64,000 bases of DNA, taken from the NCBI GenBank assembly GCA_017519415.1, contig JAFWSI010000034.1, positions 1 through 64,000 on the forward strand, in the 5' to 3' direction. Source of the DNA: Ruminococcus sp. (lineage in GTDB: Bacteria > Bacillota > Clostridia > Oscillospirales > Ruminococcaceae). Shown piece by piece: positions 8,840 to 16,794 of this stretch (position 1 is the stretch's first letter; each line of letters starts with the position of its first letter). The position numbers and the translations under genes were made by a program. The notes under the pieces are model-generated. The model saw nothing but the letters and a program-made list of their open reading frames with translations, was not told the origin of the DNA and searched no databases.

Positions 8840-10483
8840 ATGGACATTCGTAAAATCGTTTCACTTGCCGCGGCAGCTGCCGCAGCCATATCGGCTGTAA
8901 CAGCGTGCAGTACGGGCAGAAAAACAAAGCTGACGGCTTCCGTTCCAATAATCGAGGAGACGACCGCAAAGAAGACCACAGAGCCCACTACCACCGAACC
9001 TCCCCCCACCTTTCCCGATTATCCCGTGACTTATCCCGCTATCGAAAAGAAGGACGCGGGAAATCTCTACGAGGCGGAAAAGGCTCAGCTCAGGGGCGGG
9101 GCAAAGGCTGCCGTGGACAAGCCCGATTTCAGCGGCGACGGCTATGTTACGGGCTTCGGCGATAGCGGCAAGGCCTCGGTGGTATTCGAGATAGACGTTC
9201 CCTCAAACCAGCACTATGACCTGTCCTTCAATATCTCCTCCGAAAATGAGGTAAACTGCCGCATAAAGCTGGGCGACGAACAGCTGACGGTATTCAAAAC
9301 GAAAAACGACGGCAATTTCACCTATATCACCCTTTACGGAGTATTCCTCACCAAGGGTAAGCAGAAGCTGGAGATAACCCCCGAAAACGGCGATATGTGC
9401 ATAGACTATCTTAAAATAGAGAACAACACCTCCCTCAGCGATATAGGCTATAACGCCAAGGGAGAGCCCGTAAACAAGAATGCGGGCGAGTCCGCAAGGG
9501 AGCTGCTGAGCTTCCTCTCGGAAAACTACGGAAAATATATCATAACGGGACAGTACGCCTACGGCGGAGGCAATTCCGAGCTGGACCTTGTATACAGCAT
9601 CACGGGAAAATATCCCGTTATCCGTATGTCGGAGCTGTCCGTGCCCCGCGAGAGCTTCGACGAATGCTTCAAGGAGGTGGACGCCGCGGCGGAATGGTAC
9701 CTGAACGGAGGCATTTCCTGCGTAAGCTGGTACTGGAGCTCGCCCTCGGACAAAAAAAGCGGCATCCGCACGGAGGATACCGACTTTGACCTTTCAAAGG
9801 CAGTTACCGAAGAAAATATTGCCGAGCTCACAGAGGAGGAGCTCCGCGAGCTTTACAGCAACGGAACTATCTCAAAGGAATGCTACGGCATAATGATAGA
9901 TATTGACAATATGGCGGGTCAGCTCACCTCTCTGAAAAACAGAGGAGTACCCGTGCTGTGGAGACCTCTCCCCGAGGGCAGCGGAAGCTGGTACTGGTGG
10001 GGAGCCAAGGGCACCAAGGACTACAAATGGCTTTGGCAGCTCATATACGACCGCTTTACAAAGTACTTCGGCCTTGATAATCTCATATGGATATGGAACG
10101 GCCAGAGCGAGAGCTCCCTTGTGGACAAACGCACCTTCGACATTGCCTCCGTGGATCTTTATCTCGGCGGTGAGAAAGACTACGGAAGCCGCTACTACGA
10201 GGAATTCGCAGCCGTACAGAAATTCCTGGGCTCGGACAAGCTCCTGGCGATCAGCGAATGCGGAAGCGTTCCCGATATGGACGCAGCCTTCCGCGACAAT
10301 GCCGTATGGTCCTTCTTCGGAACATGGTACGGTAAGTACATACAGGACGAAAAGGGTGCGTACAGTGAGGAATACACCAGCAAGGACGCTCTTATAAGAG
10401 CATATAATTCCGACGGAGCAATGACTCTCGACGAGTACAGAAGTCTCCGCGGCATAGAGCCCGCTGAAGAAAAAAACACCTGA
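8840..10483 (+). CDS. CBM35-like / GH26 lipoprotein (probable beta-mannanase)
   Basis: 547 aa. Lipoprotein signal with lipobox VTAC, then a Thr/Pro linker (TTEPTTTEPPP). Residues about 70-190 form a CBM35/CBM6-type beta-sandwich (YEAEKAQLRGG... MCIDYLKIEN). A GH26 barrel follows, from ELLSFLSENYGKYIITGQY. The acid/base lies in WRPLPEGSGSW (Glu379; the family usually has WRPLHE, so His is Pro here) and the nucleophile in ISECG (Glu473). GH26 enzymes cut beta-1,4-mannans or related glucans; membrane tethering would place it on the cell surface. It lies between the GH95 and HAD-like genes (26 and 11 bp gaps). Exact substrate cannot be read. Confidence 0.88.
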   Translation: MDIRKIVSLAAAAAAAISAVTACSTGRKTKLTASVPIIEETTAKKTTEPTTTEPPPTFPDYPVTYPAIEKKDAGNLYEAEKAQLRGGAKAAVDKPDFSGDGYVTGFGDSGKASVVFEIDVPSNQHYDLSFNISSENEVNCRIKLGDEQLTVFKTKNDGNFTYITLYGVFLTKGKQKLEITPENGDMCIDYLKIENNTSLSDIGYNAKGEPVNKNAGESARELLSFLSENYGKYIITGQYAYGGGNSELDLVYSITGKYPVIRMSELSVPRESFDECFKEVDAAAEWYLNGGISCVSWYWSSPSDKKSGIRTEDTDFDLSKAVTEENIAELTEEELRELYSNGTISKECYGIMIDIDNMAGQLTSLKNRGVPVLWRPLPEGSGSWYWWGAKGTKDYKWLWQLIYDRFTKYFGLDNLIWIWNGQSESSLVDKRTFDIASVDLYLGGEKDYGSRYYEEFAAVQKFLGSDKLLAISECGSVPDMDAAFRDNAVWSFFGTWYGKYIQDEKGAYSEEYTSKDALIRAYNSDGAMTLDEYRSLRGIEPAEEKNT

Positions 10484-10494
10484 GGAGGCAGATC

Positions 10495-11805
10495 ATGAAC
10501 GAAGAATACACATCAAAAAGACCGGCCTCCGCGGCGCAGAACGAGATAATGGAGAAGATGCTCCGCGAGATCTCGAGGAACGACCATATTGCCGTAAGCT
10601 TCAAGCTGTGGGATACTCTTGTGATGACACCATTTTCCCAGCCCGAGGATATGTTCGCCTTCATGGAGGAGGACTTCTCCCTGCTGAGCACCTCGGAGAA
10701 AAGCTTCACGGAGCTGAGAACAGAGGCTCAGAGGGCGGCGGAGAAAAAATACGGCGCAAAGAGCTGCGTCACTCTCGACAGGATATACGATATATTCGTA
10801 AAGCTCAGCGGGATAACTCCCGCAGGCAGAGAAAAGCTGATGACAAGGGAATGCGACCTGATACACCATTTCACTTTTCCGAGGAAATGCGGAAAGCAGC
10901 TCTTCGACACGGCAAAGAAATGCAGGAACAGGATCATCGTCACCTCCTGCTCGGTCTATCCCCGGGATGTTATCGTAAAGATAATGTGCAGCTGCGGATA
11001 CGGCGAATATGACGGGCTCATCATTACCTCAGAACAGAATATCCCCGATTCTTCGGTATCGGGCTATCTTGACGCAGTGATAAAGAAGGCTGATGCCGAC
11101 CCTGGGAACATACTCCATATCGGCGGAGAATTCGGCAGCGATGTGGAAGCTCCCATTGCCAAGGGAGTAAGAGCGGTCATGCTCCAGTCTCCAGAAGCTC
11201 TCATGGTCAAGTCCGGCAGGCTCAGGGGCTACGTTCAGGAGCAGCATATCTATGACCTGGACGAGGAAAAATTCATGGCACTGAGATGTGCCTTTGCCCT
11301 CTATGCAGCCTATGGCTTCGACATACCACAGAATAAGATCCACAGAAGCGACTTCTGCTGCGATCCTCATATGATAGGCTTCATCGTGCTGGGACCCCTG
11401 TCCCTCATAAAAGACTTCCGTCCCGGAAACGATATGCAGAAGACTCTTGTCTCCGCAATGGAAAAGGATCCGCGGATAATGGAAGGCAAGAGCGATTTTG
11501 AGGATATGATGTACTCCCATTACGGGGATTTCCTCGGGAAATACGGCAGCGAAGGCTGTCAGCTCCCGCTGGAATTTCTCGAAAAACACAGCTATTCGGG
11601 AGACCGTGAGATCATCTCAGGGCTGCTTTCCGACAGCGACAGGAAAAAATGGGGAAAAGCGGAGAGTGAGCCGAAGCTTGCTCCCATAGTGAAAAAAGCT
11701 CCCAAAAAGAACGGTCTTCAGAAATTTGCCGACAGCCTTTTCCCCGAAGGTACAAAGGTCAGAAATCTGACCGAGGGTCTCCTTCACGGCAGAAAACGCC
11801 GCTGA
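10495..11805 (+). CDS. HAD-fold protein with degenerate catalytic motifs
   Basis: 436 aa. Residues 30-245 follow the large predicted HAD family (COG5610 type) that normally has SFDxFDTL as motif I. Here it reads SFKLWDTLV, so the nucleophile Asp is Lys37. Motif II is IIVTSCS, and the Mg-binding GD of motif IV is GG (residues 210-211, IGGEFGSD). It is therefore unlikely to be a phosphatase. The C-terminal 190 residues are helical and end in a Lys/Arg-rich tail. In other genomes these HADs sit next to glycosyltransferases; here it ends a glycan-hydrolase operon, 11 bp after the GH26 gene. A structural or regulatory role is possible, but that is inference. Confidence 0.7.
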   Translation: MNEEYTSKRPASAAQNEIMEKMLREISRNDHIAVSFKLWDTLVMTPFSQPEDMFAFMEEDFSLLSTSEKSFTELRTEAQRAAEKKYGAKSCVTLDRIYDIFVKLSGITPAGREKLMTRECDLIHHFTFPRKCGKQLFDTAKKCRNRIIVTSCSVYPRDVIVKIMCSCGYGEYDGLIITSEQNIPDSSVSGYLDAVIKKADADPGNILHIGGEFGSDVEAPIAKGVRAVMLQSPEALMVKSGRLRGYVQEQHIYDLDEEKFMALRCAFALYAAYGFDIPQNKIHRSDFCCDPHMIGFIVLGPLSLIKDFRPGNDMQKTLVSAMEKDPRIMEGKSDFEDMMYSHYGDFLGKYGSEGCQLPLEFLEKHSYSGDREIISGLLSDSDRKKWGKAESEPKLAPIVKKAPKKNGLQKFADSLFPEGTKVRNLTEGLLHGRKRR

Positions 11806-11923
11806 ATGACAGCAGATGTCCCTGTATACCGTAATCTGACAGCGGCATTCGACGGCAGATAATGACCGCACGGTTATTCTACATTTCTCGTTTATAAGTT
11901 GCATAAGAACTTAAAATACCTCG

Positions 11924-11953
11924 TTGATACTTCCTTTTGATGTATGCTATCAT
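11924..11953 (+). promoter_or_regulatory. Putative spo0A promoter
   Basis: TTGATA (11924-11929), 18-nt spacer, TATCAT (11948-11953), 44 nt before the spo0A start codon and followed by AAAGGAGGT. A sigma-A type assignment is plausible. I see no clear sigma-H or 0A box. Confidence 0.45.
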
Positions 11954-11996
11954 TATGAAGCGGCAGAAAAACTGCCCTACAAAAGGAGGTAAAAAA

Positions 11997-12752
11997 ATGA
12001 ATAACAAGGTCAAGGTACTTATCGGCGACGACTCCGCCGAAACAGGCGTGAGCGCTGCAAATAAGCTCCGTGAACGCGGAATGTATGCATACACAAGACG
12101 AAGGGACTGCGGCGTCATCCTCGAGTCTATCAGAAAAGACCCGCCCGATGTTGCCGTAATGGACATATCCACTCCCAACGGCGACGTAATATCGGTAATG
12201 AAAAGCGTTAGTGAAGCAGGTGTCAAACCGCCTGTTTTCATTATAACTTCCGCCTACGACAACGAATTCATCGAACGTCAGGTAATGGAAAACGGCGCTT
12301 CGAGATTTTTGCTCAGACCCTACAGTGCAGACGACCTTTGCAGCGCTATAAGCTCCGCATTGGGCGACAGGGCCAGCAGTCTCAGCGACGATATGGAGGT
12401 GGTAGTGACCGATATGATACACCAGCTCGGTGTACCTGCTCATATCAAGGGTTACCACTATCTCAGGACAGCTATCCTCTATTCAATAGAGGACAAATCC
12501 CTGCTGGAAAGCGTAACGAAGCTGCTCTACCCCACGGTAGCAGGGATCTATGACACGACATCCTCCCGCGTTGAACGCGCTATACGCCATGCTATCGAAA
12601 TAGCCTGGGACCGCGGGAACGTAGATACGCTCAACTCCTTTTTCGGCTATACCGTGGACACCGGAAAGGGAAAGCCAACTAATTCGGAATTCATCGCACT
12701 CATAACGGACAAACTCCGCCTGCGCTACAAATCTGCGCTGCGGACCCACTGA
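11997..12752 (+). CDS. spo0A: Sporulation master regulator Spo0A
   Basis: 251 aa from the ATG behind AAAGGAGGT. Residues 1-120 are a receiver domain: acidic pair Asp11/Asp12, phospho-acceptor Asp56 (VAVMDIS) and Thr84. The conserved switch Lys is Arg107 (LLRPY rather than KPF). The C-terminal half is the Spo0A DNA-binding domain: [19 protein letters not shown] is diagnostic, as is the [19 protein letters not shown] segment. In relatives, phosphorylated Spo0A starts endospore formation and reshapes stationary-phase transcription. Monocistronic. Together with gpr and a ytaF-like gene it points to a spore-former or a recent descendant of one. Confidence 0.93.
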   Translation: MNNKVKVLIGDDSAETGVSAANKLRERGMYAYTRRRDCGVILESIRKDPPDVAVMDISTPNGDVISVMKSVSEAGVKPPVFIITSAYDNEFIERQVMENGASRFLLRPYSADDLCSAISSALGDRASSLSDDMEVVVTDMIHQLGVPAHIKGYHYLRTAILYSIEDKSLLESVTKLLYPTVAGIYDTTSSRVERAIRHAIEIAWDRGNVDTLNSFFGYTVDTGKGKPTNSEFIALITDKLRLRYKSALRTH

Positions 12753-12864
12753 CGAGGTATGAGCCGTGATGATCCCGCATATTATATCAAAGGCTTATGA
12801 AATTGAAATGATCCCGCGTTAAACAACCCGCGGCGTCAAACAAAGAATAAAAAGGAGAATTATC

Positions 12865-13374
12865 ATGGCTTTCAAGAAAATCGACGTCAGTGAGCTTTCA
12901 TTCAATCCCTTCGATAAGATCGGTAAGCAGTGGATGCTCATAACAGGCGGAAACAAGAATAACTTCAACACCATGACCGCTTCGTGGGGACAGCTCGGAG
13001 TGCTCTGGAACAGGAACGTCCTGACCTGCTACGTAAGACCTACACGCTATACCTACGGATATATCGAGGATAACGAATGCTATACGGTATCATTCCTCGG
13101 TGAGGAGTACAGAAAAGCCCTTTCCTTCTGCGGCTCACATTCGGGCAGAGACTGCGACAAGGCAAAGGAGACAGGTCTTACTCCTGCCGAGATAGACGGC
13201 TGTGTGACATTTGCAGAGTCAGAGCTTGTCCTTGTATGCCGTAAGCTTTACAGCTACGACTTACAGGAAAACGGATTTCTCACAGATGACGGCATCCCTG
13301 AGAAGTTCTTCAACGGCGACGCTTATCACCGCGCATATATCTCAGAGATAGTCGGCGTATATGTAAAGGAATAA
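12865..13374 (+). CDS. Flavin reductase-like / flavoredoxin-type FMN-binding protein
   Basis: 169 aa. Matches the flavin reductase-like fold: FNTMTASWGQLG near residue 35 (flavin phosphate-binding strand), then RPTRYTYGYIEDNECYTVSFL and a Cys-containing SGRDCDKAKETGL segment. Such proteins carry FMN and shuttle electrons in anaerobes; the partner is not evident here. The 112-bp gap before it holds only a strong ribosome binding site (AAAAAGGAG), with no recognisable riboswitch. Confidence 0.8.
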   Translation: MAFKKIDVSELSFNPFDKIGKQWMLITGGNKNNFNTMTASWGQLGVLWNRNVLTCYVRPTRYTYGYIEDNECYTVSFLGEEYRKALSFCGSHSGRDCDKAKETGLTPAEIDGCVTFAESELVLVCRKLYSYDLQENGFLTDDGIPEKFFNGDAYHRAYISEIVGVYVKE

Positions 13375-13453
13375 GGCTATTTACCGAAAAATCTGTAATA
13401 AGTAATCCTCTCTTATATTTACAGTAAACAGGATATACTATCGGAGGGATATG

Positions 13454-13657
13454 ATGAAAAATAACGTTTTTAAAAATATTGCGATGCAGAACGGAGTAAC
13501 TGAAGAAGAGGTGAGACGCGAGATAGAAAAATCCATTGCAGAAGCCTGCAAAAACCCTGATTCTCCTATAAATAAAATAGGCGCAGGAAGTGTTCCTACC
13601 GTGGAAGAGGTAATGGAGCACGTACTGCGCGAGGTAGCCAAAAGCAATATGAACTGA
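13454..13657 (+). CDS. Small Spo0A_C-like helical protein
   Basis: 67 aa, starting at the second of two ATGs because GGAGG is then 6 nt away. The sequence (NIAMQNGVTEEEVRREIEKSI ... VPTVEEVMEHVL) looks like the small clostridial proteins usually annotated as Spo0A C-terminal-domain-like: two helical segments around a short Pro-containing linker. Their function is not known to me. It is followed by a strong terminator shared with the convergent XRE gene. Confidence 0.6.
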   Translation: MKNNVFKNIAMQNGVTEEEVRREIEKSIAEACKNPDSPINKIGAGSVPTVEEVMEHVLREVAKSNMN

Positions 13658-13661
13658 AACA

Positions 13662-13694
13662 ATCCCCCTGTTACCGCAGGGGGATCATTTTTTT
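13662..13694. terminator. Bidirectional-type intrinsic terminator
   Basis: ATCCCCCTG / CAGGGGGAT stem (13662-13670 and 13677-13685) followed by CATTTTTTT, right after the 67-aa gene. The T-run also encodes the Lys-rich end of the convergent XRE gene. Confidence 0.8.
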
Positions 13695-13906
13695 ACCGGA
13701 TATTTGGACTTTTCATCGGTAAGCCCGAGTATATAGTCCGTGCTTGTGCCGTAAAACTCGGCAAGCTTTATTATTATGCTCACGGGAACATCTCTCAGCC
13801 CCCGCTCGTATTTGGAATAGAGGGACTGATCGCAGAAAAGATAGTCCGATACCTCGCGCTGAGTTTTGTCGCTGTCCTCCCGCAGATTTCTTATTCTGAC
13901 GAACAT
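13685..13906 (-). CDS. XRE-family HTH transcriptional regulator
   Basis: 73 aa, almost entirely one Cro/C1-type helix-turn-helix: TQREVSDYLFCDQSLYSKYERG for helices 2-3, then PVSIIIKLAEFYGTSTDYILGL. The start is set by GGGAGGG before the ATG. It is divergent from the split dockerin gene, and their shared 230-bp region contains matched palindromes (see 13921-14024 and 14101-14117). Autoregulation plus control of the dockerin gene is the simplest reading, but it is inference. Confidence 0.85.
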   Translation of the reverse strand: MFVRIRNLREDSDKTQREVSDYLFCDQSLYSKYERGLRDVPVSIIIKLAEFYGTSTDYILGLTDEKSKYPVKK

Positions 13907-13920
13907 ACATTCCCTCCCAA

Positions 13921-14024
13921 AATTGTAATTTTACAAATTTCTTCACTTTATATTATAAAGCAGGAGAGATATTTTCAAACATTATAGGACTATTTGTCCT
14001 ATATAATATTTGTAAAATTTACAA
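13921..14024. promoter_or_regulatory. Operator cluster 1 (palindromes upstream of XRE gene)
   Basis: Three dyads: TTGTAATTTTACAA within 13921-13940, TAGGAC-TATTT-GTCCTA (13985-14001), and TTGTAAAATTTACAA (14010-14024). The same TAGGAC/GTCCTA half-sites recur at 14101-14117. A minus-strand promoter for the XRE gene may overlap (TTGAAA and TATAAT motifs around 13945-13975, with a shorter than ideal spacer of 15). Confidence 0.5.
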
Positions 14025-14066
14025 TTATTGTACTTGCATAATAATTTGTAAATTCAAGGGAAAGTA

Positions 14067-14117
14067 TTGACAAATATAAACAAAGGGTGTATAATATATT
14101 TAGGACGTATTGTCCTA
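14067..14117 (+). promoter_or_regulatory. Promoter with overlapping operator 2
   Basis: TTGACA (14067-14072), 17-nt spacer, TATAAT (14090-14095). The predicted transcription start falls on the palindrome TAGGAC-GTATT-GTCCTA (14101-14117), the classic position for a repressor. The half-sites match those at 13985-14001 exactly, with equal 5-nt spacers. Confidence 0.65.
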
Positions 14118-14139
14118 AATATATTATGGAGGTATTTAT

Positions 14140-14816
14140 ATGAAGGCAAATATCTTTTTTTCTTTTGTTACAGCATTTTTCGTCGGTATATCAGCAAATT
14201 CTGCTGTTGTTACCGATGACGATCATACTGAGAATACAGAAAAAATATTAAAAACCGAAACCTTTAATGTTTCTTATAAAAATACATCTTACAGCGGAAC
14301 CTTTGAACGTCTTGAATGTACAGCCAATATATATGATAACAAAAAAGTTGAAATAAGAGTAGTACATAATCCTCAAAGAGATAATGGACATTCTTCCATT
14401 GAATTCGGAAAAATAACATATCCTGAAGACACTTATTATACCAAAATAGATCTATCAAATTCTGTTCTTCATGCTCCAAATACACTTTCAAAAAAGAAAT
14501 AAATGAAAAAGGTATAACCGGATTTGATTATAAATACTATGCAGATATATACGGCTTTAATACCAGCGGTGAAATTTTCACCGTTACTTTGATACCAACA
14601 ATATATTTAGATTCTCCTGTTACTGTAAATGTGTTTGGCCATGAGATATTTATTCCATCGGAATATGATCCTTACAACGATTCAATATATCGTCTTGACG
14701 TCGATAGAAACGGTCTTGTTGACGCTGTTGATGCCTCTTGGATATTAAAAATATATTCAGAAAATTCTACAGGTAATGACATAAAAACAATTGGCGAATT
14801 ATTTGATAATGAATAG
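14140..14816 (+). pseudogene. Secreted dockerin-repeat protein interrupted by a -1 frameshift
   Basis: The first frame gives 120 aa with a signal peptide (ANIFFSFVTAFFVGISANSA) and a beta-rich domain. It stops at 14500 just after TCA-AAA-AAG. The -1 frame is open across that point and continues without a start codon to 14816. It completes the domain (GITGFDYKYYADIYGF) and ends in a single dockerin/EF-hand-like repeat, LDVDRNGLVDAVDASWILK. A -1 slip at 14490-14496 would give about 225 aa. It is either a decayed gene, a sequencing error in six As, or a programmed frameshift. AT content and codon use differ from neighbours (much more AT-rich), suggesting transfer. Driven by the repressor-type promoter at 14067. 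Confidence 0.65.
14490..14496 (+). other. A-AAA-AAG slippery heptamer
   Basis: In the reading frame of the upstream half (TCA AAA AAG), these seven bases match the -1 slippery sequence used in E. coli dnaX. Four nt downstream is the zero-frame stop. I see no strong upstream Shine-Dalgarno-like stimulator and no strong downstream stem-loop. Confidence 0.4.
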
Positions 14817-14831
14817 GAAAGGAGCATTTTT

Positions 14832-15131
14832 ATGAGATGTATGTACTGCGGAAAATCAATAACCGAGGACGAAGCCGTTTTCAGGGACGAGGATACCCCC
14901 TTATGCTATAATTGCAGCGCAAATTTCGGCACCTCCCTGTCATCGGGCTCGGGCGAGCCGCGCTGTGCTAACTGCAAGGTAACACTTCAATTGATCTCAG
15001 AAAGGAACCAGATAATGACATTCAAGGTCAGTTCTTTGCTTATGAAAGGCAAGGGCGGCGGCGGTCCGCTCAGGTTCAAGCTCTATGAATGTCCGTCCTG
15101 CGGTGAATACCGGTTTTTCAAAAACAGCTGA
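14832..15131 (+). CDS. Small multi-zinc-ribbon protein
   Basis: 99 aa with four CxxC knuckles: MYCGK (Cys3/Cys6), CYNC (near 26-29), CANC (near 43-46) and CPSC (near 88-91), so two treble-clef or ribbon units are likely. A Gly-rich stretch (KGKGGGGPL) separates the last knuckle. Function is unknown; nucleic-acid or protein binding is typical for such proteins. It starts 15 bp after the dockerin fragment with its own GGAGC site and ends at a terminator. Confidence 0.7.
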   Translation: MRCMYCGKSITEDEAVFRDEDTPLCYNCSANFGTSLSSGSGEPRCANCKVTLQLISERNQIMTFKVSSLLMKGKGGGGPLRFKLYECPSCGEYRFFKNS

Positions 15132-15140
15132 AAAACAAAA

Positions 15141-15172
15141 CCCCTTGCAGACCGTGAGTTGTCCGCAAGGGG
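15141..15172 (-). terminator. rpsT terminator
   Basis: CCCCTTGC / GCAAGGGG stem. On the minus strand it is followed by TTTTGTTTTT, so it ends rpsT transcripts. It lies between convergent genes and may also slow plus-strand transcription. Confidence 0.75.
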
Positions 15173-15198
15173 AAATTCTTATATGATCAAAAAAGACC

Positions 15199-15459
15199 TT
15201 ATTCAGCAGAGTTGAGCTTCTTAGCGAGCTGTGACTTCTTTCTTGCAGCCTTATTCTTGTGCATAAGACCCTTTGCGCAAGCCTGATCAACTCTCTTGAT
15301 AGCAACCTTTACAGCCTCTGCCTTGTCAGCAGCGCCGTTTGCTACAGCTGCGTCAGCCTTCTTGAGGATAGTCTTGAGATTGGACTTTCTTGCCTTGTTG
15401 GCAGCAGCCTTTGTTGCATTGACCTTTACTCTCTTCTTTGCAGACTTAATGTTTGGCAT
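15199..15459 (-). CDS. rpsT: 30S ribosomal protein S20
   Basis: 86 aa, normal family length: MPNIKSAKKRVKVNATKA at the N-terminus, Ala/Lys-rich helices, and LMHKNKAARKKSQLAKKLN at the end. It binds the 5' domain of 16S rRNA. The start is set by AAGGAGGTG before the ATG at 15459. It is divergent from gpr, as often seen in Firmicutes. The 226-bp gap to gpr shows no further gene. Confidence 0.97.
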   Translation of the reverse strand: MPNIKSAKKRVKVNATKAAANKARKSNLKTILKKADAAVANGAADKAEAVKVAIKRVDQACAKGLMHKNKAARKKSQLAKKLNSAE

Positions 15460-15685
15460 TTCATTACACCTCCTTGAAATAATGCAGACCAATGACCTTC
15501 TGCATTTACAGATAACGGGAGCAAACACGGGTTTGCCTGCTCCTCGACAGCTGCAACGCACAGCTGCCATACTGAGACAAATATAATTATAACATTTTTC
15601 CACAGTATTTTCAATATCCAAAAGTGAAATAATAGTAATAAATATTTTCCACAATTAAAGCAAAATGCACAATATGGAGGAATAC

Positions 15686-16531
15686 ATGGATATTCGCACA
15701 GATCTCGCCTTAGAGAGCTTTTCCGCCGACGAGCTCCCCGACAGTGTTCACATCAGCTTCCGCGGCAGCGCCTTCAGGATCACCGAAATAATCATTGACG
15801 ACGACAGCCTCCTTGACTCAACAGGCAAGGGCAAGGGAAGATACATCACTCTCGAGGGTGAGCGTCTGAGCAGATTTACCGAGGATTACCGACTCATGGC
15901 ACAGGAGCTCGCGCAGGAGCTCTCCGCTCTCATTCCCGAGGGAGAGATACTTGCGGTAGGTCTCGGCAACAACGATATAACTCCCGACGCCATAGGTCCG
16001 CAGACTGCCGCAAAGCTCCTTGCAACGCGGCATATCGCCGAACAGCCTGACTGCTTCGGCGACTTTCTGACCTCCCTGCGCCCCGTGAGCACCTTTGCGG
16101 GCGGAGTAATGGGTCAGACAGGTATCGAGACCGCGGAGATAGTACGGGCGATCGCTGCGGAGCTCCGCCCTGCCGCTATCATAGCCATTGACGCTCTCGC
16201 CTGCACGGACATAAACCGTCTGGGCTGCACCATACAGATAAGCGACACGGGGATCTCTCCGGGGAGCGGCGTTTCCAACTGCCGCAAGGAGCTGTCGGAG
16301 AAGCTGTTCGGCGTTCCGGTCATAGCCATCGGAGTTCCGACAGTGGTGGATATGCATACTATCGTGAGAAATCTTACTGGAAAAAATATAAACGGGGAGC
16401 TGCCAAATATGATGGTAACTCCCCGTGATATAGACCGGCTGACGGAAAGAGCCTCCCAGCTCCTTGCTTTCGGGATAAATCTTGCATTGCAGCCAACCAT
16501 GACATTTGAGGACGTGAGAGGACTGTTTTAA
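15686..16531 (+). CDS. gpr: GPR germination endoprotease
   Basis: 281 aa. The start at 15686 is chosen over 15665 and 15674 because GGAGG lies 5 nt upstream. It begins MDIRTDLALES, the typical site where the zymogen propeptide is processed, followed by the aspartic-type core VGLGNNDITPDAIGP and AIDALACTDINRLGCTIQISDTGISPGSGV. It degrades small acid-soluble spore proteins during germination. Its neighbour rpsT is the usual partner in clostridia. Intact motifs suggest sporulation is functional or recently lost. Confidence 0.95.
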   Translation: MDIRTDLALESFSADELPDSVHISFRGSAFRITEIIIDDDSLLDSTGKGKGRYITLEGERLSRFTEDYRLMAQELAQELSALIPEGEILAVGLGNNDITPDAIGPQTAAKLLATRHIAEQPDCFGDFLTSLRPVSTFAGGVMGQTGIETAEIVRAIAAELRPAAIIAIDALACTDINRLGCTIQISDTGISPGSGVSNCRKELSEKLFGVPVIAIGVPTVVDMHTIVRNLTGKNINGELPNMMVTPRDIDRLTERASQLLAFGINLALQPTMTFEDVRGLF

Positions 16532-16556
16532 ATTCATAATTATTATGCGCGGGACA

Positions 16557-16678
16557 AAATCTGTAGAGTCTGATGCCTACATCGCCCCGAATGATTTGAT
16601 CTATTTCACGGGCTGTCGAGGACGCCAGCCCCTACATGGCTAATGGCTCGGGCGGATAATACCCGCCCCTACAGATTT
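16557..16678. repeat. REP-like compound repeat unit
   Basis: Bounded by AAATCTGTAG (16557-16566) and its reverse complement CTACAGATTT (16669-16678). Inside are two GC-rich hairpins with the same tail: GGGCTG...CAGCCCCTACA near 16610-16635, and CGGGCGG-ATAATA-CCCGCCCCTACA near 16649-16673. The CCCCTACA tail and the ACAAAATCTGT string (16554-16564) recur at the palindrome inside the transposase gene at 31.56 kb. This looks like a BIME-type pair of repetitive extragenic palindromes. Confidence 0.6.
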
Positions 16679-16704
16679 ATTTCGTTCCATGCATAATATA
16701 TAAT

Positions 16705-16793
16705 GCGCCGTAAGCGATGTACGGGTATCAGTTTTAATCATTGTGAGCGAGTTTGCAAACAGCAACGTGGCTGCGGTCGAGCTGGCTCAGCTC
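16705..16793 (-). repeat. 89-nt dispersed repeat, copy M
   Basis: On the minus strand it begins GAGCTGAGCCAGCTCGACC, 1 nt after the stop codon of the DUF2461 gene, and runs to CGTACATCGCTTACGGCGC. It matches the plus-strand copy at 18442-18530 along its whole length by eye, with scattered substitutions. The first 15 nt form a small hairpin (GAGCTG/CAGCTC). Confidence 0.7.
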
Positions 16794-16794
16794 G

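Noticed and set aside
12753-12864. FMN riboswitch before the flavin reductase-like gene
   Set aside because: Only 112 nt, without the conserved FMN-aptamer hairpins.
15818-16537. 239-aa open frame on the minus strand
   Set aside because: Antisense to gpr; no start signal and atypical composition.
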